Shown piece after piece: positions 43,180-51,362 of a stretch of DNA of 64,000 nucleotides. Every line of letters starts with the position of its first letter. The first letter of the stretch is position 1. Origin of the DNA: Paenibacillus ginsengarvi (GTDB lineage: Bacteria > Bacillota > Bacilli > Paenibacillales > NBRC-103111); the NCBI RefSeq assembly GCF_003626695.1, contig NZ_RBAH01000020.1, forward strand, positions 62,001 to 126,000. Direction: 5' to 3'. The position numbers were made by a program, and so were the translations under genes. The notes beneath the pieces are model-generated. The model saw only the letters and a list, made by a program, of their open reading frames with translations. It was not told the origin of the DNA and searched no databases.

Positions 43180-43215
43180 CCGCCGCAAGTTGAGCAGTGT
43201 GCAGCGCAGGCGTAG

Positions 43216-44022
43216 CTAGGGACGCCGCAGCTTCGGCGGCTGCACGACTTGCGGCCGCTCGATTTTGAGCGTATGCGACGGGGGATGACCGACGAGTTTT
43301 TTGTACATGTAGTTAAAGTACGTCTGATCGCAGTAGCCGAGCGATTCGGATATTTCTCCGATCGTCATGTCGCCCGTCAGCAGCAGCTCGTGGGCGGCGG
43401 CGATGCGCACCTCGTGCATGTATTCGATCGGCGTCCGGCCCGTCACTTCCCGGAAGACGGTGGATACATAAGTCGGCGTCCGGTCGACGGCTCGGGCGAG
43501 GTCGGCCAGCTTCAGCGGCTCGCGGTAGCGCTGCACGATATACTGCTGGATGCGGGAGGTCAAGTTGCGGCGCGAGGAGGAGTGCGACCCGCCGGACAGC
43601 TCGCGCTGGACGATTCCGAGTATTTCGTATAAGATGCCGCGCGAAATGAGCTCGTGGCTGGGCATTTTGCCGATCCAGCATTCGTACAGGATGGAAAACC
43701 GCTGCTTCAAATAGTCGCTGCCGAGCGGCTGAATGAAGCTGTAAGGCTCGTCCCCGCACGGGGGCAGCTCATCGGGTGAGGAATCCCTAAAATGTGCGGA
43801 GTAGAGCTGAATCGGGTCCGACGGGTCGGATTCGGCCGAGCGGACCGTTCCTTGCGGGAAGTAAAGCGCCTCGCCTTTGCCGACCTTAACGGTCCGATCG
43901 CCAAACTGGTAGGTCGCCGTGCCTTTAATGACAAGGAGAATGACATTATCCTTAACAGGCGACAAAGGAACTCTCCATTTTCCGTTAACGGCTTGCTGGA
44001 ACGCGATGAAGCATATTCGCAT
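43216..44022 (-). CDS. AraC-family transcriptional regulator
   Basis: A 268-residue regulator with an N-terminal cupin sensor (about 15-90: ILLVIKGTATYQFGDRTV, GEALYFPQGTV) and C-terminal double HTH (about 170-255: LKLADLARAVDRTPTYVSTVF, IGEISESLGYCDQTYFNYMY). The ATG at 44022 is chosen; a TTG ten codons earlier would run into the composite promoter element. It is divergent from the amidohydrolase gene and lies between the two copies of that element, so it is the likely regulator of both promoters. Confidence 0.88.
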   Translation of the reverse strand: MRICFIAFQQAVNGKWRVPLSPVKDNVILLVIKGTATYQFGDRTVKVGKGEALYFPQGTVRSAESDPSDPIQLYSAHFRDSSPDELPPCGDEPYSFIQPLGSDYLKQRFSILYECWIGKMPSHELISRGILYEILGIVQRELSGGSHSSSRRNLTSRIQQYIVQRYREPLKLADLARAVDRTPTYVSTVFREVTGRTPIEYMHEVRIAAAHELLLTGDMTIGEISESLGYCDQTYFNYMYKKLVGHPPSHTLKIERPQVVQPPKLRRP

Positions 44023-44050
44023 ACTGAAGCGGCCCCTTCCTTTTAAGTAC

Positions 44051-44126
44051 AATCGAAGAATCGTTAAAGAAATGACATGATTACCAATCGTAAACGAAAC
44101 GCCGCGTTATTACAATAGAAAACGTA
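44051..44126 (+). promoter_or_regulatory. Composite promoter element B, upstream of the amidohydrolase-Rieske genes
   Basis: AATCGAAGAATC (44051), TTACCAATCGTAA (44081) and ATTACAATAGAAAACGTAGAA (44109, read in parts) repeat the blocks of element A with spacings of 30 and 28 bp versus 30 and 29. TACAAT at 44111-44116 is the likely -10. It occupies the divergent spacer of the AraC gene. Confidence 0.6.
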
Positions 44127-44183
44127 GAAGAAAGAAGCGGCCTTCCCGCTTCCGATTCGAATCGAAAGGGGCGAACCTCCATC

Positions 44184-45245
44184 ATGGATCGCAATGACAT
44201 GAAAGTTATCGATGTGGATGTCCATAATTCGTTGAAAAGCGCGCACGACCTGGTACCGTATTTGCCCGAGCCGTGGAAATCGCGAGTTGCGTCGTCGGGA
44301 CTCGGCCTGCCCGGTCACGGCTACCATAATCCGATCGGCGTCAACCGCCAGGACTGCCGTCCGCCGTCCGGGGGACCGGCTGCCTCCGATCCCAATTTCC
44401 TGACCGAAGATTTGCTTGTGCCCTTCCATATCGAGTGTGCCATTTTGACGGGCGATCTGATGGGCGTATCGACGATACACGATCCGGACTATGGGGCCGC
44501 GCTCGCTTCCGCCTATAACGACTACGTCGCCGAGCATTGGCTGGCGAACCGTCCCCAGTTCCGCGGTTCGATCCTCGTCTCCGCCCATGATCCGCTCTTG
44601 GCGGCGCGGGAAATCGACCGAATGGCCGAACATCCCGGCATGGTCGGCGTCATTATGGGCAGCGGTCAGCGGGCGCTTCTCGGCCAGCGCCAATTTCATC
44701 CGATCTACGAGGCGGCTGCCCGCCACGGACTGCCTGTAGCGATTCATCCGGGAACCGAGGGCGCGGGGGGGACGATGGCGCCGACTCCGTCCGGCTACCC
44801 GACGAGATATTTGGAATGGCATACGTCGCTGTCGCAAAACTATATGGCGCATCTGATCAGTCTGATCTGCGACGGGGTGTTCGAGAAATTTCCGACGCTC
44901 AAATTCGTCATGCTCGAGGGCGGCATCGCCTGGCTGCCGCATCTGATGTGGAGGCTCGACAAAAACTACAAAGGGCTCCGCTCCACGGTGCCGTGGCTGA
45001 AGCGGATGCCGAGCGAATATATTCGCGACCACTGCCTGTTCTCGACCCAGCCGATCGAGGAGCCGGACGATCCGAAGCAGCTGCTCGCCATCTTCGATAT
45101 GATCGATGCGGAGAACATTTTGCTGTTCTCGAGCGACTATCCGCACTGGGACAACGACATGCCGACGGAAATATTGAAGAAGCTGCGCCCGGAAGCGCGG
45201 CAAAAAATTTATTACGACAACGCGAAACAACTGTACAACTTGTAA
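44184..45245 (+). CDS. Amidohydrolase-2-family metal-dependent hydrolase/decarboxylase
   Basis: A 353-residue amidohydrolase barrel. It begins with VIDVDVHNSL (metal-site strand 1) and contains PVAIHPGTEG (His), FVMLEGGIAWLP and the ILLFSSDYPHWDND (catalytic Asp) motif. Family members hydrolyse or decarboxylate aromatic and lactone compounds. The ATG follows AGGGGCGAACC. The Rieske protein gene begins 14 bp downstream, so the two are cotranscribed. Confidence 0.87.
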   Translation: MDRNDMKVIDVDVHNSLKSAHDLVPYLPEPWKSRVASSGLGLPGHGYHNPIGVNRQDCRPPSGGPAASDPNFLTEDLLVPFHIECAILTGDLMGVSTIHDPDYGAALASAYNDYVAEHWLANRPQFRGSILVSAHDPLLAAREIDRMAEHPGMVGVIMGSGQRALLGQRQFHPIYEAAARHGLPVAIHPGTEGAGGTMAPTPSGYPTRYLEWHTSLSQNYMAHLISLICDGVFEKFPTLKFVMLEGGIAWLPHLMWRLDKNYKGLRSTVPWLKRMPSEYIRDHCLFSTQPIEEPDDPKQLLAIFDMIDAENILLFSSDYPHWDNDMPTEILKKLRPEARQKIYYDNAKQLYNL

Positions 45246-45259
45246 GGGGGCAGCGGGAG

Positions 45260-45610
45260 ATGAGCGTTTTTTATGTAGCCGAAGCGGCGGATATCGGGGA
45301 AGGCCAGCGGATTATCGTCAACGTCGAGGGCCGGTCGATTGGCGTATACCGGGTGCAGGGCGAATTATACGCGCTGCATAACCGCTGCCCGCACGAAGGG
45401 GCGCAGCTGTGCAAAGGGCGCATATGCGGGACGACGCTGCCGTCCGCCGTGTACGAATACGAATACGGGCGCTCGGGCGAGCTCGTCCGCTGTCCGTGGC
45501 ACGGCTGGGAGTTCGAGATCAAATCCGGCAAATCCGTATTCAGCGATAAAGTCCGTACGCGAACGTACAAGGTGCAGGTCGACGACGGTAAAGTCGGCAT
45601 CGTGCTTTAA
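45260..45610 (+). CDS. Rieske [2Fe-2S] ferredoxin-like protein
   Basis: A 116-residue Rieske protein. The cluster ligands are complete: C43-P-H45 in NRCPHEGAQLC and C78-P-W-H81 in RCPWHGWEFE. A 30-residue insertion between the two motifs (ICGTTLPSAVYEYEYG) is longer than in the smallest Rieske ferredoxins. RBS GGGAGA at close spacing. It probably passes electrons to an oxygenase, but no oxygenase alpha subunit is encoded in the window. Confidence 0.92.
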   Translation: MSVFYVAEAADIGEGQRIIVNVEGRSIGVYRVQGELYALHNRCPHEGAQLCKGRICGTTLPSAVYEYEYGRSGELVRCPWHGWEFEIKSGKSVFSDKVRTRTYKVQVDDGKVGIVL

Positions 45611-45617
45611 AGTAAAG

Positions 45618-45667
45618 ACGCTCCGCTACCGTATTCATCAGGATGGATGACGGCCCGGGGCGTTTTT
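45618..45667 (+). terminator. Terminator after the Rieske gene
   Basis: ACGCTCC pairs with GGGGCGT (one G-U) followed by TTTTT. Confidence 0.6.
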
Positions 45668-45694
45668 CTGTTTCGGCGGTTATCGGCAGCGGAA

Positions 45695-46009
45695 TCAGCC
45701 GCCGTGCGAATGCGAAACGACAAGCTCGTATTTGTTCAGCGATGCGCCGAGCATCACTTCGCGGCTGTCGCCGCCGCCGCGGTGGGATTCGCGGAACGAT
45801 TCGCTGGACGTCCAGCCTTTGAACGCTTCCTCGTTTTCCCACAACGTGCTGACCTTCAGTTCTTCTTCGCCTTCTTTGCCCTCGCCGAGCCATACTTCCA
45901 TGCGGATAAAGCCGGGCATCATCTGAACGCCTTTGGCGGCGGCGAAACGCTCCGCCACTTGTTTGCCGTGACCGGCCTTGATTCGGATCGTATTCGTAAC
46001 GACTAGCAT
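45695..46009 (-). CDS. IsdG-type haem-degrading monooxygenase (ABM domain)
   Basis: A 104-residue ABM-fold protein. The IsdG/IsdI catalytic triad positions are all occupied: Asn6 (VVTNTIRI), Trp66 (EAFKGW) and His76 (FRESH). The GVQMMPGFIRMEVW stretch matches the family. It would open haem to release iron. It lies next to, and divergent from, the haem-containing NO synthase. Confidence 0.85.
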   Translation of the reverse strand: MLVVTNTIRIKAGHGKQVAERFAAAKGVQMMPGFIRMEVWLGEGKEGEEELKVSTLWENEEAFKGWTSSESFRESHRGGGDSREVMLGASLNKYELVVSHSHGG

Positions 46010-46129
46010 AGCTGCGCCTCCTAAATGGTTCGGAATGTTGGAGCATCTTCTACTTGTATTATAGCGGACCGGGAGAGCGGAACCAAACTTTGCGCGGGGC
46101 TTGCGACAGCGACGTACGTTTCAGGGAAA

Positions 46130-46147
46130 GTGCACATGCACGTGCAC
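46130..46147. repeat. Imperfect palindrome upstream of nos
   Basis: GTGCACATGCACGTGCAC is symmetric except for one base pair in the middle, and sits 17 bp upstream of the nos -35 box. A candidate operator. Confidence 0.4.
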
Positions 46148-46164
46148 GTTCACAAAGTGCTCGT

Positions 46165-46194
46165 TTGTCGACTCTCGCTTCGGTTCGGTATAAT
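46165..46194 (+). promoter_or_regulatory. Promoter of nos
   Basis: TTGTCG-N18-TATAAT with a perfect -10, 35 bp before the ATG. Confidence 0.6.
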
Positions 46195-46228
46195 ACAGCT
46201 ATCTGAAGCAGACGGGAGAACGAAACGA

Positions 46229-47329
46229 ATGACACAGCATCAGGAGCTGCTAGACGAAGCACGCCAATTTATCGCAGCCTGTTATGGGGAGCTCGGCATC
46301 GGCAGCGAGGAGACCGAGCGGCGGCAGCTTGAGGTGATGCGGGAAATAGCGGACCGGGGCACTTATACGCACACGCAGGAGGAGCTGCGGCACGGTGCGC
46401 GGATGGCTTGGCGCAACAGCAACCGCTGCATCGGGCGTTTGTTCTGGGAGACGCTTCAAGTGCGGGACGCTAGAAACGCGGAGACGGAGGAGCAGATCGC
46501 CGAGGCGCTGCTCGGCCATATCGAAGAGGCGACGAACGGCGGCAAAATACGCCCGGTCATTACCGTCTTCCGCCCGGCTGTCGATCCGGCGCTTGCGGTG
46601 CATATAAAGAATTACCAGCTCGTCCGGTACGCCGGCTATGAGACGGACAGCGGGGTGATCGGCGATCCCGATTCGATCGCCTTGACCCGAACGTGCATCG
46701 AGCTCGGCTGGCGGGGAAACGGCGGCCCCTTCGACGTGCTGCCGCTCGTTATCCAGATCGGAGAGCGGGAGCCGCGGCTGTTTCCGATTCCGCAGGACAT
46801 CGTGCTGGAGGTACCGCTCACGCATCCGGAGCTGCCCGCTTTTGAAGAGCTGCGGCTGAAGTGGTACGCCGTACCGATCGTATCGAACATGAGGATGGAG
46901 ATCGGAGGCATTTCCTATACGGCCGCCCCGTTCAACGGCTGGTATATGGGCACCGAGATCGGTGCGAGGAATTTGGCCGACGAGCAGCGATACGATATGT
47001 TGCCCCGCCTGGCCGAACTGATGGGGCTGGATACGTCCAGGGAGTCCTCGCTATGGCGGGACAAGGCGCTGGTGGAGCTGAACGTGGCCGTGCTGCATTC
47101 GTACAAATCGCACGGCGTCAGCATCGTCGATCATCACACGGCCGCCCGCCAGTTCGCCCAATTCGGGGAGAAGGAAGCGAGATGCGGCCGGGATTTGACA
47201 GGAGACTGGACGTGGCTCATCCCGCCGGTTTCCCCCGCGACGACGCATATTTTCCACAGCCACTACGACAATCGGACCGTGAAGCCGAACTTCTTTTATC
47301 CAGAGAGGTTGAACGTTCAGGCGCCGTGA
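46229..47329 (+). CDS. nos: Bacterial nitric oxide synthase oxygenase
   Basis: A 366-residue bNOS oxygenase domain without a reductase. The haem-ligand Cys67 lies in WRNSNRCIGRLFW; the substrate-binding Glu is in VSNMRMEIGGI; the LKWYAVPIVSNM and HIFHSHYDNRTVKPNFFY segments are diagnostic. The ATG at 46229 follows GGGAGAACGAAACGA; the longer frame upstream crosses the promoter. It oxidises arginine to NO and citrulline, known in Bacillus to protect against oxidative stress. Confidence 0.96.
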   Translation: MTQHQELLDEARQFIAACYGELGIGSEETERRQLEVMREIADRGTYTHTQEELRHGARMAWRNSNRCIGRLFWETLQVRDARNAETEEQIAEALLGHIEEATNGGKIRPVITVFRPAVDPALAVHIKNYQLVRYAGYETDSGVIGDPDSIALTRTCIELGWRGNGGPFDVLPLVIQIGEREPRLFPIPQDIVLEVPLTHPELPAFEELRLKWYAVPIVSNMRMEIGGISYTAAPFNGWYMGTEIGARNLADEQRYDMLPRLAELMGLDTSRESSLWRDKALVELNVAVLHSYKSHGVSIVDHHTAARQFAQFGEKEARCGRDLTGDWTWLIPPVSPATTHIFHSHYDNRTVKPNFFYPERLNVQAP

Positions 47330-47725
47330 AGCTGTCATGTTTGAAGGGAGCCTCGAACAGCGGCGTTCGTATGCAGTATGGGAGATTTGTGATAGCAGTC
47401 TTTTGGGTCCCTTATTATAATAAAATCGGTTCTTTTCGACGAATAGAAGATGTTGGGGACTCTTATTTCCGACGATTTCGTCTCGGACAGCGTGTTTCGT
47501 ACGAAATAAGAGGTTCGAAGGGCTGCTATTTTCATAGAAGGGCCGTTCGAACTTGATATAAGATGTCCGAAAGACTGCTATTAGACGCCGTATTGGCGGC
47601 TAGAGTGAAAGGTTGGATATATAAAAGGAGCAGGCGTCCCGCCGCTCCTCTTCGATTTCATTACCTCGTCATCCCTGGGCTAGGGGCCGGTCAGAGGTTA
47701 CCTTGCGCTTTCACTGTCTTACGGC
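47330..47725. other. 396-bp spacer with dispersed repeats, no gene
   Basis: Between nos and the converging protease gene. Four repeat units occupy 47392-47582; the rest shows nothing I can name. Confidence 0.6.
47392..47582. repeat. Cluster of four copies of the 25-bp intergenic repeat
   Basis: Units at 47392-47416 and 47442-47467 (- orientation), and 47505-47530 and 47558-47582 (+). They share AATAAG-A---CC-AAAG-CTGCTATT with the cluster at 37484-37622. The paired opposite orientations would let the transcript fold into larger hairpins. Confidence 0.7.
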
Positions 47726-50700
47726 TTACAAGCTTTGCATATAACGGATGTCCGCCAAAAGCAAGCTCGCGAAGCCCGTCTCAATGTGCTTGCCGGATTG
47801 GGCGCTCACTTCATGTTCGAGCGCTTGCAAGGCTTGCAGCGCCTGCTCCTTGTCGCCGCGCTTCTTCTGCACGCTGTCCGCTTTCGCCAGCAAGCTTTGC
47901 AAAATGCCCGGATTCGAAATCCAACCTTTGTCGCCCGCCGTCCGCAAAATATCGTCCAGTTGGTCGATGCCGACAATTACATCGAATGCAAACGACTTCG
48001 TCGATGTATTTCCGGCATTGTCCGTCGCCGTTACGCGGAGCAGGTGCGTGCCGACCGATAACGCAAGCGGCTCGAAAACGACCGGATTGCCGGCGATGTT
48101 TCCATCCAACTCATATACGGTGCTCGCCACCCCGCTCAGCGAATCGGTGACGCGCACGCTAATCGTGATCGGGGCCGTTTGGTAAACCGAGCCCGTAACG
48201 TTTGCCTCCACATCCGGCCCGCTCCTGTCGATGCGAACCGTGGCCGTTCGGACGGCTTCTTCGTTGCCGGCCGCGTCGATGCTGTAATACCGGATCGTGT
48301 GAACGCCTTCGGACTCGACCGCGATCGTGCGCCCTTCGGCATAAGGCGCGCCGTCAACGCTGTAGAATGTCCGGATGACGCCGGTCCCGTCATCCGTAGC
48401 CGTCAACGTAACCGTTTGTGCCGAGCGGTACCAGCCCGCTTTCGCGTCGTCGGTCGTCACCGGAGGCGTTTGATCGGCCGGGCGTTTGATGCGAATCGTT
48501 TGCAACACATATTCGCTCGTCAAGCCGGCGTCATCGATCATTCGCGCATAAACGTTCGTTTCGCCTTCCGTCCTAATCGTGACAGGTGACGTATAATTGG
48601 TCCACGTTCCCGTATTCCCGATCCGGTATTGACTCCTTGCCAGAACGCCCGGCGTTTGCGAGCCGCCGCTTACGACCGTAAACGTCACGTCGGTTTTGTT
48701 CCAGCCGGTATCGTCCGGCGCCGGGGTCAGCTCGATCGTCGGAGGAGACAGCGGGTTCGCTTCCTGAAGCGTCCAGACCGGCGTCTGCGGCTCGGGCAGT
48801 CCCAGCGCCTGAACTTTGGCGCGCACTGCGTCCTTCGTATAAGGCATCGCCCATTTGTCGAAAAACGAGAGCAGATTGCGGCCGGACAGCTGCGAAGCGG
48901 CCACCACGAACGTATCGATCCGCTGCTGATCGTTTTGCGGCAGCTGATTCGCCGGCAGCTCGCGGTAATACGTATGCAGTGCCGTATAAAATTCCCAGCC
49001 GTACGCCAGCTGCAACTGCTTGAATAAGACGAGCTGTCCGAACAGGTCGAGCTGGGACGTGTTGCCGTACGTTTTGTCCGGAGCACCGCTTTCGAGATAC
49101 GCGAAAGCTTTGTCGTACGAATCTTTGCCTTGGGCGTCGCGGCTCAGCAAGTTCGAAGTGTTGCCGAACTTCTCCTGTACGTACAGCGAATAAAGATTGA
49201 CGGATACTTCCGTAATCGCGCTCCATTTCCACGGATTCGGCTGATACTCGTGGCCCGTTTCGTGCCAGATGCCCCATCCTTTGTTCCGGACGTTCGCGAC
49301 GTCGGTCAGCCGAGTGCCGTAATTGTCGAACATGATCGGGTAACCGGCATGCGCGGAGCCGGCCGTAATCTGGATGTCGTCGACGTAACGGAACGGCAGC
49401 TCGATCGGGCTGTGGTGAGGCGGCGGGCTGTCCGGAGACAAGCCGGCCAAAGCGTCGTCATAGTCCACAATGGCATCCCACGTCTCCATCAGCTGCGCCG
49501 GATCGTCCAGCTGGCGAATGAGGGAGGAAGGGACGGTGACGACGACCCGGCGTCCTTGCAGCTCCGCCCACGGGGCCGGGTATTGGCGAACCGAGTTTTT
49601 CCACTCGCTGGCGCTCGTCTGTCCCAATACGTAGTACGGTGCTTGGACGCCACCGCTAATGAACACGGTCGTCTTCGTATTCGGCTTCGGCTGCGTCGGA
49701 ATGAGATAAATAAGTCCTCCGTAAGCGCTCTGAATCGTGTTCGGCCCCGGAACGAGCGTTTGCCGCTTCGTCACGACCGGGATGCGCTTCCATACGTCCT
49801 TGCTCGTCAAGTTGTCGGTATGGGCGCCGATTTGCACGTCAAGGCCCGATACCCCGGCGGGAACGTCGATAACGACTGGCTTGCCCGGAGGAGCGTATAA
49901 TCCTGTGCTGATCCATGTGCCGGGAGGGCGGTACATGCGCAAATAGGCGTAATCCGAGTAGCCGAAGTCGACCTCGATCGTTTTGCCGTATATGACCTGC
50001 GCGGTATCCGGAACGACGCCCGGAAAATGGTCGGCGAAAGGCGACTTGGCCGGCGCGGCCTCCAGGCCCGTTTGGTTAAGCAGGAAGGCGAGCAGTGCGC
50101 TGCTGTAAGGAGCTTTCGACCGGTCGAGCGGAAAGGAAAGCCGGGCTAGATTCCCGATATCGCCTTGGATCGTTTCGTATAGCGGACTTTTCGGCGTCAA
50201 CGCCTGAACCGTACCGCCGAGTATGGACGCCATGATCGTCAGCTTCGTCGTCGCGTTCGCGCCCGGCGGTCCGAGCTTCACCTCCCCGATATCGAGCGTT
50301 CCGGCTTCGATCGCCTTCGCTTGCGCGATGAGCGTCAGCACATGCGCGCCGTTTGCTTGCTCCGCGGTCGGGGCGGGGAGCAGCCCGTTCGTTTTCGTCG
50401 CGGTGTTGTTCATCAGCCCGAGCCCGAACACATTCAGCAAACGCTGGATCGGATAGTCGATGCCGAGATTCCCCGTTCTCCCCTTGTAGGCATCTCCCAA
50501 ATAATTGGGGGCGTACGCTTCGAGCACCCAGCCTTTGGCGGCGACCGCTATGCTTCCGCCGTTGCGGACGTAAGTTTCCAAATAGGGGATGTCGGCATCG
50601 GACGTTTGGAATATCGGGAAATCGACATAAGCGACCGGATACCGGGCCGGATCGAGCTCGGCCGAAGACCAGCTGTCGATTCGCTTCAAGTCGATCGGCA

Positions 50701-51262
50701 GCGCCGGATTCACCTGGAACCGGCTGGATGGGGACGTCGTGATCATCTGCAGCCGGCCGCGTCCGGCCAGCGCATCCTCGTAGTCGACGACGCCCGGGTT
50801 CGCCGATTTGCTGCCCTGCGTCAGCCATAGCAGGCTGTTGCGGACGAGCTTCAGTCTGTCTGGGTCCGTTTGCTCGGAAGGCTTGAAATAGAGGTCGTCG
50901 CCGGCCAAATAAACGCGTCCTTTCCCGTACCGCGCCGCGGCGATGTTGGGAGTCGTCGCCTGACTTACGGAAACGTTGAACGCCTGCTCCCCGATGGCGC
51001 TGACGCCGCCGCTGTTCGAGGACGAATACGTAGGAATACCGGCTAAATCTTTGTAAAACAGTGCCAAGTCGTTTTGCAACGTTTCTCCTGACGTCGCCGC
51101 TTGCGCCGCTTCCGTTTGCCCGGCTATTTGGGCATAGGCTGCTGTCTGACCGGCTGAGGCTGCCATCGTAATCAGGCTTAGCGAAACGATCGCCCATTTT
51201 TTGAACGAATGAATCAAGCTGCTCTCACCTCGCGTATAGTTTTCCGGACTGACCTGCTGCAT
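47726..51262 (-). CDS. Secreted M60-like (enhancin-type) metalloprotease with C-terminal Ig-like domains
   Basis: A 1178-residue exported protein. A signal peptide lies within the first 45 residues (IHSFKKWAIVSLSLITMAAS, ending near AYAQ). The M60 zinc motif is HETGH at about 665-669 with a downstream Glu in AITEVSVN. The N-terminal third repeats the arrangement of its paralogue next door. The C-terminus has bacterial Ig/OmpL47-like repeats (TDDAKAGWYRSAQTVTLTAT, VDGAPYAEG, DAAGNE) for surface or glycan contact. ATG after AAAGGAG; an internal TTG 15 codons later with GAGGTGAG is an alternative. M60 proteases cut mucin-like glycoproteins; the substrate here is unknown. Confidence 0.88.
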   Translation of the reverse strand: MQQVSPENYTRGESSLIHSFKKWAIVSLSLITMAASAGQTAAYAQIAGQTEAAQAATSGETLQNDLALFYKDLAGIPTYSSSNSGGVSAIGEQAFNVSVSQATTPNIAAARYGKGRVYLAGDDLYFKPSEQTDPDRLKLVRNSLLWLTQGSKSANPGVVDYEDALAGRGRLQMITTSPSSRFQVNPALPIDLKRIDSWSSAELDPARYPVAYVDFPIFQTSDADIPYLETYVRNGGSIAVAAKGWVLEAYAPNYLGDAYKGRTGNLGIDYPIQRLLNVFGLGLMNNTATKTNGLLPAPTAEQANGAHVLTLIAQAKAIEAGTLDIGEVKLGPPGANATTKLTIMASILGGTVQALTPKSPLYETIQGDIGNLARLSFPLDRSKAPYSSALLAFLLNQTGLEAAPAKSPFADHFPGVVPDTAQVIYGKTIEVDFGYSDYAYLRMYRPPGTWISTGLYAPPGKPVVIDVPAGVSGLDVQIGAHTDNLTSKDVWKRIPVVTKRQTLVPGPNTIQSAYGGLIYLIPTQPKPNTKTTVFISGGVQAPYYVLGQTSASEWKNSVRQYPAPWAELQGRRVVVTVPSSLIRQLDDPAQLMETWDAIVDYDDALAGLSPDSPPPHHSPIELPFRYVDDIQITAGSAHAGYPIMFDNYGTRLTDVANVRNKGWGIWHETGHEYQPNPWKWSAITEVSVNLYSLYVQEKFGNTSNLLSRDAQGKDSYDKAFAYLESGAPDKTYGNTSQLDLFGQLVLFKQLQLAYGWEFYTALHTYYRELPANQLPQNDQQRIDTFVVAASQLSGRNLLSFFDKWAMPYTKDAVRAKVQALGLPEPQTPVWTLQEANPLSPPTIELTPAPDDTGWNKTDVTFTVVSGGSQTPGVLARSQYRIGNTGTWTNYTSPVTIRTEGETNVYARMIDDAGLTSEYVLQTIRIKRPADQTPPVTTDDAKAGWYRSAQTVTLTATDDGTGVIRTFYSVDGAPYAEGRTIAVESEGVHTIRYYSIDAAGNEEAVRTATVRIDRSGPDVEANVTGSVYQTAPITISVRVTDSLSGVASTVYELDGNIAGNPVVFEPLALSVGTHLLRVTATDNAGNTSTKSFAFDVIVGIDQLDDILRTAGDKGWISNPGILQSLLAKADSVQKKRGDKEQALQALQALEHEVSAQSGKHIETGFASLLLADIRYMQSL

Positions 51263-51362
51263 TGATGCTCCTTTACCGCCTGCGGCGTCGTTTTCTTATC
51301 GGTAACGCCGCTCTCCCGATCGCTGATAGCAATCATTCACCCCCTTTCAGGACGTCGCGGCG

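Noticed and set aside
41812..43188. A 458-codon - strand frame
   Set aside because: Antisense to the solute-binding lipoprotein, which has lipobox, RBS and terminator.
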